Shown: positions 47,224 through 56,646 of the stretch, piece after piece
Position numbering within the stretch: the stretch's first letter is position 1
Layout: every line of letters starts with the position of its first letter
Source of the DNA: Erigeron canadensis
Taxonomy: Eukaryota > Streptophyta > Magnoliopsida > Asterales > Asteraceae
Direction of reading: 5' to 3'
Assembly (NCBI RefSeq): GCF_010389155.1
Contig: NC_057763.1
Coordinates: forward strand, 5,270,649-5,334,648
Length of the DNA: 64,000 nt
Position numbers and translations under genes: made by a program
Notes under the pieces: model-generated
What the model was told of the DNA's origin: nothing
Databases searched by the model: none
What the model saw: the letters and a program-made list of their open reading frames with translations, nothing else

Positions 47224-48294
47224 GGGCGATGGCAACCCATGGAAGTTGGGTGTGTGGTGAGTGTGGTGCCACCACTCAACACCGCCACCTTCAATTTCTG
47301 ACGGGTCATGGTGAAGGTTTGCGTGGTGTGACCACGCATCTGAATTTCCAAAGCTACATTTTCGAGGAGAAAGGAACGGTAGGAAACGACTAGTTTTGAC
47401 TAGCTTTTTTTTTTTGCTTTTTTGTTTTTACTTTTCACCTTCTTTATATATATAAACACACAACACATCATTTTACACAAACAAACCACACATTTTACCT
47501 TCAAAACTCATATTTTAAAACCAACACTTCATCTTCATGGCTAACAACATGAATCTCCGGAATGTTAAGATGGCGATACAAGTGCACCTGAATTATGACG
47601 CCAGATACCGCTCTGGAATAAACAATGTCATTCAGAGCGTAGCCGGCAATAAGGCTACTTACGAAGCCGAAATTAGCCGAATAAAATCACCGAATCGGGT
47701 TCCTACCGCCGCCGAGACGAAGTATGTGGTGTATCTTCGACAGAAGATCGATTGGCTCAATCAGGTTACTTTACAGCTTACCACCGCCTCGTCGACGTTG
47801 ACGGCTACGCTAGACCATGGGGAGTTCTGGCAAGGCGATGTCGGTGGTGGTCAGTATGTGGATTACTATACCGACCCAGAGGAAGAGTACGTGGCGCGTC
47901 CTCCAGCTGGAGATGCTGTCGGGTCTCCTGAACCATACTGATACATCCACCGAAACGACGACGACAGTACCGTAGACTCAGATTATTCCGAGTGTTAGTA
48001 TTTTACTTATTTTAATATTATTTATGTAATGGTTTAGTATTTTGTGTTTTTTAAGTATTATGTATGTTTTATTTTAAGTATTATGTATGTTTTAGTTTAA
48101 TTATTATGTAATGTTTTAATTTAATGAGATTTTAATGTTTAAATAAAACAAAAAGGTAGTAGGTGGTGAAGTGAGTGATCGGATGCCAACGAAATTTGAA
48201 TGAGTAGTAAGTGAGTGGTGAAGTGAGGTGGCATAATTTGATTGGTTAGAAGTGAGTGGTGGAAGATAGTATGGAACAACCAATGCCATCCCCC
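47224..48294. mobile_element. PIF/Harbinger-type element 2 (1071 bp) with a small ORF
   Basis: TAA at 47221-47223 and 48295-48297 flank the ends GGGCGATGGCA and (complement) GGGGGATGGCA, 10 of 11 matching. It carries one ORF (47537-47941), with a TATA box at 47445-47456, and no transposase. Non-autonomous. Confidence 0.75.
47537..47941 (+). CDS. Unknown 134-residue protein of Harbinger-type element 2
   Basis: The ORF starts MANNMNLRNVKMAIQVHL and ends shortly after a YYTDPEEEYV acidic stretch. It is mostly helical by composition (MNLRNVKMAIQ, KYVVYLRQKIDWLNQVTLQL), with a Thr/Ser-rich middle and an acidic tail. No known domain or catalytic motif is seen. A TATA box (TATATATATAAA, 47445-47456) and an AC-rich 5' leader precede the ATG, so it looks like an expressible gene. 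The coding part is clearly richer in G+C than its flanks. It may be an accessory protein of the transposon or a captured fragment. Confidence 0.6.
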   Translation: MANNMNLRNVKMAIQVHLNYDARYRSGINNVIQSVAGNKATYEAEISRIKSPNRVPTAAETKYVVYLRQKIDWLNQVTLQLTTASSTLTATLDHGEFWQGDVGGGQYVDYYTDPEEEYVARPPAGDAVGSPEPY

Positions 48295-48725
48295 TAATAA
48301 CACATATATATAACACGCTTTATTACTCGTATCATTTATAAAAAAAAGTCAAAATTCAACAAGCTAGAACATACAAATATGTACTAAGGCCTCTCCCTAA
48401 GGAGAGCTTCAACCAATCGTCGATGGCTCTTCGATGGGGACACCATAGGGAGCAAGGTCGTCGACGGCTGCATCTTTCAATTCCTTTTGATCCATCGATG
48501 AGTGTTGACGAGGGCAAGGCTCCGCAAAACACCAAAAACAAAAAAAAACAAAAAAAAAACGTTTTTTTAAAAAATTCGTAACGGTCAAATTTTTTTTTCT
48601 TTTTTTAATCCTCCTTCTATATATACTATCTTCACAATCCATTCGATACATCATTCATCAAACCATTTCAAAAAACCATTCCATAACCATTCCATAAAAC
48701 CCTTCCATAACCATTCCATTTCAAA

Positions 48726-49094
48726 ATGCCGAAGCAATTGTGGACTGAAGACGAACTTCGTTTGGTGGTCATGTGTTGGATATGGATGACTGAAATGCCT
48801 AACCTAAACGTTTCCAGTGTGTCCATGTGGACCTTAATATGTGAAAGGTTCAATGTGAACACGTCTGAACGTCCAAGGACCAAAACTCAACTAGTAGGTC
48901 AATTCAACAAAATTCGTAACGAATGTAAGCAGTTGGAGGCAATCTATTCGAGGTTGAAGGCACAGGGGACTTTATCGGATGAGATGGTTTATGTAATGGC
49001 CCATCAAGAGTACCGGGTGAATTATGGGAGGGACTTCAAATACGAGCGGTGTTTCCAGGAGCTTATGAATGTTCCCAACTTTTATAATAATTAA
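48726..49094 (+). CDS. SANT/MYB-like DNA-binding protein of a Harbinger-type element
   Basis: 122 residues. The WTEDELRLVVMCWIWM start, the MWTLICERFN block and the TQLVGQFNKIRNECKQLEAI block follow the three-helix SANT/MYB-like pattern of plant Harbinger accessory ORFs, which are often misannotated as 'glutathione S-transferase T3-like' in Asteraceae. In PIF/Harbinger systems a MYB-like partner binds the transposon ends and helps the transposase. This copy is short, ending after FQELMNVPNFYNN, and lacks the long acidic tail of longer relatives. A TATA box (CTATATATAC, 48618-48627) lies about 100 bp upstream. The leader contains repeated CCATTCCATAA motifs (48675-48720). No breaks. Confidence 0.68.
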   Translation: MPKQLWTEDELRLVVMCWIWMTEMPNLNVSSVSMWTLICERFNVNTSERPRTKTQLVGQFNKIRNECKQLEAIYSRLKAQGTLSDEMVYVMAHQEYRVNYGRDFKYERCFQELMNVPNFYNN

Positions 49095-49303
49095 GTGTGT
49101 TTTCGTATTTTAATTAAGTGTGTTTTCGTATTTTAATTAAGTGTGTTTTAGCAGTTTGAATTGTGTGTTGTCTTTTACTATTGTAATGTTTTTAAGTATT
49201 TGAATAAAATAAGTCTACTTTAAGAACATAAGTTTATTCATAATTTTAAAACATTAGAAACTTAATAAAGAAAAACATACAACATAATATTAAAAGAGGC
49301 TAC

Positions 49304-49636
49304 TTATTTCTTTTGGGCATAAATTGCTTTGGCAGTGTTGATGAACTCATTCAAGGTGATGACCGCACAAGCAATTTCTTCCACAGTTTCTTGAATCTTG
49401 TCAAACTTCCCCTGCAAATAAGTAAAGTATTGACACTCAAGCTCAGTACAATGCCCCGTTTGTATGTAACTGATTTGTTCTTAACACCATTTCTTTTTCG
49501 CTTGAAGTTTTAGACCAATTTGAACAAGCTTGTCTTTGCACATTTGGTGGTCGAGGATATCAGTCATGATACTGTCATTCACTTGATCGACAATCATTCG
49601 TGGTTTTCGGTTAGGGACATTTGATGAAGAAGCCAT
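49304..49636 (-). pseudogene. Unknown 110-codon ORF with one in-frame stop (Harbinger-type element 3)
   Basis: The ATG at 49636 begins MASSSNVPNRKPRMIVDQVN; a TAA at 49483-49481 interrupts after about 51 codons. The same frame stays open for another 58 codons (GKFDKIQETVEEIACAVITL, ending at the TAA 49306-49304), so a single nonsense mutation is the likely break. It is helical and charged, with no known domain. A TATA box, TATAAATAC, lies about 55 bp upstream on the minus strand (49689-49697). It faces the ORF at 49881 head to head and shares its first five residues. Confidence 0.55.
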
Positions 49637-49880
49637 TGCAGATGTATAAAAGTGTGAGTTTTGAAATGAAATCTCTGGTAAGGAGAAAGTATTTATAGCT
49701 GAAGTCACAGACGCTCCTCCAACATTAAAAATCCAAAATATTTACATTTACAGTCCCTTAACGGCTAGCTACATTATTACTCTATAAATAGCTACCCAGA
49801 GCCTTAACCAGTTTTATCACCATTCCACTTGTGTCTAATCTTCAAACTTGTTTCATTTGCTAACTCACTTACTATTCCAA
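49637..49880. promoter_or_regulatory. Bidirectional promoter region between head-to-head ORFs
   Basis: Two TATA boxes point away from each other, at 49689-49697 (minus) and 49783-49790 (plus), about 90 bp apart. ATGs follow 53-90 nt further out. CCCTTAACGGCTAGC at the centre includes a TAACGG MYB-type core. Confidence 0.5.
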
Positions 49881-50336
49881 ATGGCTTCTTCATCATCATC
49901 ATCAAATAAGAACGTTCACCGACCTCATCTCACCGAAGATGAGATGAAAGCACGAATCATGGACGATGTCAAAGAGGACACCCTCCTTCAAAATGAACTC
50001 TCTGGGGTCCTGCTTTACCTATGGAAGAAGAGACACCAATGCGACCAACACGTTCAGGAAATAGAAGCACCAGGCCGCAAGGTCTCAAAACACGAAGAGA
50101 CATATTCTTATTTTCTGAAGGATGAGAGCAAAAGAGTGAAGATGGTGATCGACAATGTTTTAAAGATCAGTCAAACGTTGACCGACCAATGCACTTGGGT
50201 TGAATCGTACCACAAAAACTGCGGAAAAGACAAATCAACGTGGGAAGTCAAATGTCCGCAACACGACAAGTGGTGGGCAAACGAAAGTGCTTACTGTGGC
50301 TTAGGAAAAATATCAATAAAAGATGATGAAGAGTAA
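49881..50336 (+). CDS. Unknown 151-residue protein of Harbinger-type element 3
   Basis: MASSSSSSNK start, chosen over an upstream in-frame ATG at 49848 because it matches the start of the divergent partner. The middle is helical (LTEDEMKARIMDDVKEDT, EETYSYFLKDESKRVKMVID). The C-terminus has several Cys/His residues (CTWVESYHKNCGKDK, KCPQHDKWW) that could bind a metal; this is speculation. A TATA box, TATAAATA, lies at 49783-49790. Intact. No family recognised. Confidence 0.58.
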   Translation: MASSSSSSNKNVHRPHLTEDEMKARIMDDVKEDTLLQNELSGVLLYLWKKRHQCDQHVQEIEAPGRKVSKHEETYSYFLKDESKRVKMVIDNVLKISQTLTDQCTWVESYHKNCGKDKSTWEVKCPQHDKWWANESAYCGLGKISIKDDEE

Positions 50337-50598
50337 TCATAGCATTATTATCTATTTCGTGTTTTAATCATGTATTGTATTTTTTAATTATGTATTGTAA
50401 TGTTTAATTTTAAATAAATGTTGAATTATTTATATTTTGTTTAAATATAAAATAAAATAAATAAAAAGTGTAAAAGAAGTGTGGAAGAGGGGTTATAGGG
50501 AGTGATTGTGAAAGAGATGGATGAAGAGAGAGAAAAGATGATGTAACAGTATGAAAGAGGTGTGAAAAAGGTAGATGAAGTTCTAGCTCAGGGAGACC

Positions 50599-51596
50599 TA
50601 ATATTTAAATAGATTAATACCAATTTTTCAAAAGTCTAATCCACATAGATATAATTGAGACGGCACCTTTTTTTTTCTTTTTTTAATGATTAAGTGGGTC
50701 GACATATAATATGACTTTACAATTTTAGTTAGGTTGCTAATTGCTATCGTGTGTTTTAATAGTGACACCACTATAAAGAAATTTGTGGTGCATTTGTAAG
50801 CAAGAGAGAAAACATGAGGCCAGGGTTTCTTTGAATGATATATGCCAAATTGTGGCTTCCATATACACCTAATTTTAAAACACTAATTTTGTATGTTTTT
50901 TCAAAACTTCAAATGCTTCAAATTGCACTAATTAATGTGTTAACTGCATATCAATGGTGTGATTATACAGCATCATGTTGTATATATATATAGTTTCGAT
51001 TGACATATTAATTTAAACATCATAGTATTACTTTTTAGAGCAATGGTAATGTGGGGTTTATGAAGGTTATATAATTGAATGTAAATGATTTGAGAATTTT
51101 ATGGAACTACGGAGTAGAACTTTCTTTTTATTTTGTGTTTTTTTGTCAGATTGGGATTTTTGAATCTTTAGACAAATAGAGTTGTATAAGTGGTAAATAC
51201 TATGACGTTTAGAGGGTTCAATCATTATCCTATGTAAAGGTTGGAGGGTTTTTTCTACCATTTAGGTAGAAAATGGAAACAGTCTAACTCTCTACTTAGG
51301 TAGGGGTAAAGTCTGCCTACATCTTAACCTCCCCCATATACCGTCATGATATTGGGGCTCAAAACCCACAGAAGACGCCACTGAGCTGTTTGTTTGTTTA
51401 GTTGATGGTTAATGAAAGTATAAAACTTGAAAATGAAAATCTAAAGTGATTATTTTGCCAAATAGTGTTTTTCTCCACTATGTTTAAAATAGAAAGAATC
51501 AAGGTTAATATGAGAAAGAAACATATATAAGAGAATGATGAGTTTTTGATATTTTATAGAAAAAACAAAATTTTAACTTCTAATTATGGGTCATCA
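50599..51596. other. Intergenic
   Basis: AT-rich. A GTAAAGTCTGCCTACATC stretch near 51308-51325 resembles a sequence common in plant SINE-like repeats, but no ends were found. Confidence 0.4.
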
Positions 51597-51605
51597 GGTT
51601 AAAAA

Positions 51606-51784
51606 GGATAATGATAAATCAACTTAATTGGTGTGTCTAAAGTTGTGCCTAATTGTAAGATGATGACATGTGAAAAAATCAGGGGGCAAGATTAGGAAAG
51701 AGAATTAGTGCATTCTACATGTCAAATTCCTAAGGTTTTAGGCATATCTTTAAGCATACCAATTAGGTTGATTAATCATTTTCC
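51606..51784. mobile_element. 179-bp Mutator-type MITE, 9-bp target duplication
   Basis: Flanked by GGTTAAAAA at 51597-51605 and 51785-51793. The ends GGATAATGATAAATCAACTTAATTGG and (complement) GGAAAATGATTAATCAACC are inverted repeats. The middle block, GACATGTG...AAAATCAGGGGGCAAGATTAGG, is shared in complement or variant form with the 59484-59670 copy. Confidence 0.85.
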
Positions 51785-52146
51785 GGTTAAAAATGTTTAA
51801 TCATGTACAAATTTGATGATCCATTTTAACGGGCAACAATGCATATGAAAAAAACACATTAGCATTCTTGTGATTAATTCTTAAAAAACTCATAAAACTC
51901 ATTTTAACAATGTGTTTACCATTGATTCTAATTTGCCTATTAGCATAATATACAATGTGTAATTTTAACCATAGCTCATTGAGCTCATCCAGCTCGCTCT
52001 TTAAACACTTAAACGAACTTTTGAATGAGCCGAGTTAAAAAAAATATTCTTTTATATCATTCTATTAACTCGAGCTTGAAATGGTTAATCTTGAACTCGG
52101 TTTATACGATCCCGGTAGCTCGAGAGCAGCTTGTCCCAATTTTCAC
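51785..52146. other. Intergenic
   Basis: Contains degenerate GAGCTC-rich text near 51970-52015. No feature supported. Confidence 0.35.
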
Positions 52147-52440
52147 TACCCCTAACTGGTTATTCCGATGTTGTGTGGGATGGATGTCTATATACTCATC
52201 GATCGACATCAGGGTTTGTGTATTTTTAGGAGACAACTTGGTCTCATGGGCCTCCAAACGACAACATACTATTTCTCGCTTGAGCATTGAAGCGGAATAT
52301 CATGGTGCAACCAATTAACCTACTCCTCGAACGTCGTTTTCCTCACAATTATTGGGCAACTTAGTTACTGTAAAAATGTTAGTGCGGTTTATCTCTACAT
52401 GGATCCGTTCTAATATCAATGAACAAACATATAATGACTA
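52147..52440 (+). pseudogene. Fragment of a copia RNase H
   Basis: TSGFCVFLGDNLVSWASKRQ and RLSIEAEYHGATN (about 52207-52316) are the RNase H core of Ty1-copia elements. After a stop at 52317, a decayed KNVSAVYLYMDP block follows. No other part of the element is nearby, so this is an isolated remnant. Its sequence differs from the copia pol at 708-1806 (STSGFCVF versus STTGGWHF), so it belongs to another lineage. Confidence 0.8.
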
Positions 52441-52479
52441 ACATTTTTTTATCAATCAATAACACTATCCACTCTATGA

Positions 52480-52845
52480 TATTTTTATTGATTTTGGTTA
52501 AATTATAAATATTTTGTATCTGGATTATACATTTTTTTTAATTCTACTTTTTTTTATCATTTGAATTTGTATGACACTATTATTAATTTTGGTTATATTG
52601 TTAATATTTTGTATTTGAATCATACATTTTTTTTATAATTCTACATTTTTTTTATCATTTGAATTTGTATTTGTATGACACTATACAATTGTTAACTACA
52701 AAAAGTTACCAAAATAATATATAGAGTAAATTACATTTTTTTTAATTCTACAATTTTTTTATCATTTGAATTTGTATGACACTATACAATTGTTAACTAC
52801 AAAAAGTTACCAAAATAATATATAGATTAAATTACACTTTTCGTC
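52480..52845 (+). repeat. AT-rich direct repeats (three partial units)
   Basis: TTTTATCATTTGAATTTGTA followed by TGACACTATA recurs near 52553, 52654 and 52760. The last two units also share ACAATTGTTAACTACAAAAA and continue into AGTTACCAAAATAATATATAG. Confidence 0.8.
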
Positions 52846-53983
52846 CCTAAAATTAATACGTTTTTTACTTTTGATCCCTAAAGTCAAAAAATTACAATTT
52901 TGACTTTAAACGTGACCAATTATTTCAATAATCGTCATTCTCCTAAACGACGTTGGTTTTTTACCGTTAACAGCAGCACGTGCTAAACACGTGAGGGTAA
53001 AATAGTCTTTTCATATTCCTAGTATACCAAGTTAATCACAATTTTCGTCCCTTACATACTCATACCTTTCAGTTTCAATCCTTCCTTCTTCTTCTCCATC
53101 AAATCATATAAACCCAGATTCATATGTATATATGAACGTTTAGATTCCCAAATCTTTAAGTGATTACACTTGAATTCACAAACTTAAGTAAAATATTGGT
53201 ATCTAATCATCTATATCACTCTTTCCACTTCAAATCCAATCCAGATTCAATCTAAACTAAAATCAAAATCATTACTCAAAATACCCTTCAATCCAACCCA
53301 GACTTTTATTTTCCGACGAAACAAAATCATTACTCAAATCTAAACTAAAAACAAAATCATTACTCAAACTCATAACACTCAAAAACAACCAATCAACCAA
53401 AATTGGGGTTTTTTATCAATCGGTTTGTGCATAGAACCCAGATCAGAATTATCTCCAACTTTAATCGGTTTGTACATATCTTTTATATGATAATGAGAAT
53501 AAGGATTAAGAGAATGGAATGAAATGAGTTTTGGGGAATCTGCAAATCGACCACCACCACCGCATGCTATTATTTAGATTTTGATTTATCTTTAATTATA
53601 TTTGATATGATTTATAGAATTAATTACATGTGTTTCAATTGGAGTGATTGCTTTTTAGGTGAGTTCGATCGAGAATATATAATAGATTGTATTTGGGTTT
53701 ATATGGTTGGATGAGGAAGAAGACTATGAAAGGATTGGAACTGAGAGGTATGACAATGTCTAAGGGACGTAAGGTCTAATTAACTCAGTGTATTAGGACT
53801 TTGTGAAGATGAAAAGACATTAGTGCCCTCACGTGTTTGGCACGAGTGCTCGTTAACGGTCAATTTTTAACACCGTATGGCCATGCGACTATTGAAAAAA
53901 TTGGTCAAGTTTAAGATCAAAATTGTAATTTTTTCACTTTAGGGATCAAAAGTGAAAAACGTGTCAACTTTAAGGACGAAAAC
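52836..53983. mobile_element. ~1.15-kb element with >200-bp terminal inverted repeats
   Basis: The left arm (52836-53060) and the complement of the right arm (53983-53740) share TTTTCGTCC, ACTTTTGATCCCTAAAGT, AAAAAATTACAATTTTGA, ACCGTTAAC and AAACACGTGAGGG in order. The middle is non-coding. Long TIRs suggest a Mutator-like element. No clear 9-bp duplication is visible at these ends. Confidence 0.7.
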
Positions 53984-53999
53984 TTTAGAGTTTAGGAAA

Positions 54000-54503
54000 G
54001 AGAAAATCACGTCATTAGCCAAATTGCATTGCGATTATACCAAATTAGCCAAGTTTTTTTGGATTTTCACAAAATAACCCACAAAATCGCAATAAACTGA
54101 CAAAATCGCAACGAGAACTTGAAAATCGCAACGAGAACTTGAAAATCGCAACAGGATTCTGCAGAATCGCATTGCGATTCTGATGATCTATATGCGATTC
54201 TGATAATCTCGTAGAGATTTTGTAGAAGAATCTCATAGAGATTATGTATGATCTCATAGAGATTATGCAGGATCTCATAAGATTTTGCAGAAGATTCGCA
54301 TTGCGATTCTCAAGATCTCGTTGCGATTATCAGAATCTCGTTGCGATTCTTCATAATCTCATTGCGATTCCATTAATTTTATTGCGATTTTGATTTTCTC
54401 ATTGCGATTTTGAAGATCTCATTGCGATTTTGTCAGATTATTGCGATTTTGTTGGCTATTTTGTGAAAATCCAAAAAAACTTGGCTAATGACGCGATTTT
54501 CTC
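54000..54503. mobile_element. 504-bp Mutator-like element built of ATCGCAA repeats
   Basis: TTTAGGAAA flanks both sides exactly (53991-53999 and 54504-54512). The terminal inverted repeats start GAGAAAATC(A/G)CGTCATTAGC and run on, with one ~29-bp insertion or deletion, through AGTTTTTTTGGATTTTCACA and AAAATCGCAATAA. The remaining interior consists largely of AATCGCAA and TTGCGATT octamer-like units and their variants, so the whole element is close to one large palindrome. No ORF beyond a spurious one. Confidence 0.88.
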
Positions 54504-54693
54504 TTTAGGAAAATGTTAAATGAAATAAAGACTTTAGAGTTTCGCTTAACATGTATAAAAAATTTGTATCTTTCTATATTAAAAGCCCACTCCTGAATTT
54601 TATGATAAGTGTACAATTATTTAATGCACGTTAACGAAAGCTTTTAAGGCTTCATTTAGCAAAAACCCTTATATCTAAAAGAATTAAAAGATA

Positions 54694-54982
54694 TTAGTTA
54701 CATGCCCGCGCGATGCAGCGGTGTTATGTGGCAGCGGTGGGGGCGGGTGGGGGTGGCAACGGTAGTGGCAGAGACGGGTGGTGGCAACGGTAGTGGTGAA
54801 GGAGATAGTGTAATTATTTTAAGGATTGAGTGTTGTATGTTAAATAATTTCATAAAGGGTATTATAGGTAAAAGATATTCAAATTAGTGAATAAGGGAAA
54901 TGAATTATTTAAGCAGATCAAATTCTTTTTTTAAACAAATGGGAATGATTAAATACTTTATAAGGTAATATATATATATAGA
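54694..54982 (-). mobile_element. ~289-bp non-autonomous Helitron
   Basis: On the minus strand the 3' side reads CGCTGCATCGCGCGGGCATG, then CTAA (54697-54694) and T. A TC start with an A before it is placed at 54982-54981. The interior has GGTGGCAACGGTAGTGG repeats like the copies at 37269 and 55876. The 5' end lies in TA-repeat sequence and is less certain. Confidence 0.68.
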
Positions 54983-55130
54983 TATAGAAGTAGATAAAAC
55001 CTCTATAACTTTTCATCTAGACTACTAGCTTCCTTTCAAATACAAGGTAGTATATATATAGATATATAAAAGTAGATAAAACCTCTATAACTTTTCATCT
55101 TATCTACTAGCTTCCTCTCAAATACGACCC
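54971..55130 (+). repeat. 80-bp tandem duplication
   Basis: Units 54971-55050 and 55051-55130 share AGTAGATAAAACCTCTATAA and CTTTTCATCT with few differences. The first unit overlaps the 5' end of the Helitron at 54694-54982. Confidence 0.85.
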
Positions 55131-55875
55131 TGTCTCTTAATAGCCTTCCTTTGCTTGAGCATCTTTTTTTTGCAGAGAAGTTAATTTAAATAATGATCTA
55201 GAACTTTTATTTGAATAGTTGAATATTAAATACTAAAACATATGAGAACTGTTCATCTATGAGCATACTTATAATTGAGTATAACCTGATTTGTTCATAT
55301 GTAAACAAATTTGTTTATAAATCATTTTGGAAATTTTCATGGTTCTTTCGATTCAAAAATTCTCACATACTTTTTCCCTAAATCATAATTAAACATGTCC
55401 GATAATTATATTTGGAAGAAGGATATTTTGTAAAGTTTGAATAATAATCTCAATACTTTTAATTATATGTTTTCGCTTGTATCTGTTCTTTTTCATGCGT
55501 TTGTGTTTGTTCATGAACACAAACGTAAATTAATCAATTTTGAACAAGTATGAACATAATTTTATGTTGATAATGTGCTTCTGAACTGTTTATTACGCTA
55601 AACGAGCACATGAGTAATGTTTCGTACTTTCGTGCATGTTTATGTTGTTCATTTACAACTCTAGCGCCCTAGCGGTATATTTCTACTTACTTGTTTATTG
55701 TTTGTTCTTTTAAACTATATTTGAGAAATGCTAAATATACAAAATAATTACAAATAAACATTTACAAACAGATGTGGCAAATTAAGTGGACCAGTCACAT
55801 GTAAAATCATTTTCTCTTTATTTATGTATTATCTCTTCATGTTATTAGTCACACATGAGTTTGTGTATAAATAAA
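55131..55875. other. Intergenic
   Basis: AT-rich. GTTCATGAACAC-type palindromic text near 55505-55525; no supported feature. Confidence 0.4.
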
Positions 55876-56383
55876 CGAGATTGATACCCGCGCAATGCGG
55901 CGGCGGTGACAGCAACGGGGGTGCTAGTGGCGGTGGTGGTAACGATGTGGTTATTAATATAAAAATAATTGATGTGGTTATTTATCTTTTGTAAATAACT
56001 TTATTAAGAATATTATAGAAATATTAGATATAAATATTTAAAATTAATTAATAAAGGAAATAGATAGTTTGGATAAATATGAGTGTAAAATAGTTTAGAG
56101 ATATATTCAGTAGATTTGGTGTGTGAGTTAGTAATATGTTGAAATATAAGGGTATTTTGGGTATTTTAAAAGTAGAAAGTTGAAAATATGGGATGGTAGT
56201 TTGTTTATTAATATAATGTAGATATAGATAAATATAGGTGTAAAATACTTTAGAGATATATTTGGTAGATTTGGTGTGTGAGTTAGAAATATGTTGAAAA
56301 TTACGGGTATTTTGGGTATTTTAAAGGTAGAAAGTTAAAAATAGAGAAAGGTAGTTTGTTTATTAATATGGTATAGATATAGA
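55876..56383 (-). mobile_element. Helitron with a duplicated 5' end
   Basis: On the minus strand the 3' end is CCGCCGCATTGCGCGGGTAT, then CTCG and T (55879-55875). A TC start lies at 56383. The first ~155 bp of the 5' side is present twice in tandem (56072-56226 and 56227-56381), sharing GTAAAATA-TTTAGAGATATAT and GTAGTTTGTTTATTAATAT. The inner 5' end at 56228 also has TCTATATCTAC in the correct context. Confidence 0.7.
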
Positions 56384-56488
56384 TAATAAGCAATTAACTT
56401 CCAAACATCCCCACTCTATAAAAATGTATAACAAAAAAAAATACTAACTATAGCCCTGGGTTGCCGTTAACGTGCAAAAAAAAAAGTA

Positions 56489-56646
56489 GGGGAAATGCTA
56501 AATACAGCCCTAAAGATTGTATTTAACGTGCATAAAAAAACTTGTACCTTCCATTATTAAAAGCCCGCCCCCTGATTTTTATGGTAAATGTACAAACAAC
56601 TTATGCACTTTAAACACAGCCCTAAGGGATGTATTTAGCAAACCCC
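56489..56646. mobile_element. ~158-bp MITE
   Basis: The left end GGGGAAATGCTAAATACAGCCCT and the complement of the right end, GGGGTTTGCTAAATACATCCCT, are inverted repeats. The interior matches 54540-54670 (TATTAAAAGCCC, TATGGTAAATGTACAA), which is probably a decayed relative. Confidence 0.65.

Larger units (their letters stand above)
48388..50598. mobile_element. PIF/Harbinger-type element 3 (2.2 kb) with three small ORFs
   Basis: TAA flanks both ends (48385-48387 and 50599-50601). The left end GGCCTCTCCCT and the right end (complement GGTCTCCCTGAG) are diverged inverted repeats, extending to AGCTTCA / AACTTCA. Inside are a SANT/MYB-like ORF (48726-49094, +), an ORF on the minus strand (49636-49304) and an ORF on the plus strand (49881-50336). 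No DDE transposase is present. The outer boundaries rest on a 3-bp duplication and short TIRs, so they are less certain than the ORFs. Confidence 0.6.

Noticed and set aside
52025..52146. Upstream extension of the copia RNase H fragment as coding
   Set aside because: The translation before about 52147 has no similarity to pol and is AT-rich, so it is probably random.
54045..54278. 77-residue ORF on the minus strand
   Set aside because: It is translation of the ATCGCAA repeat array inside a transposon.
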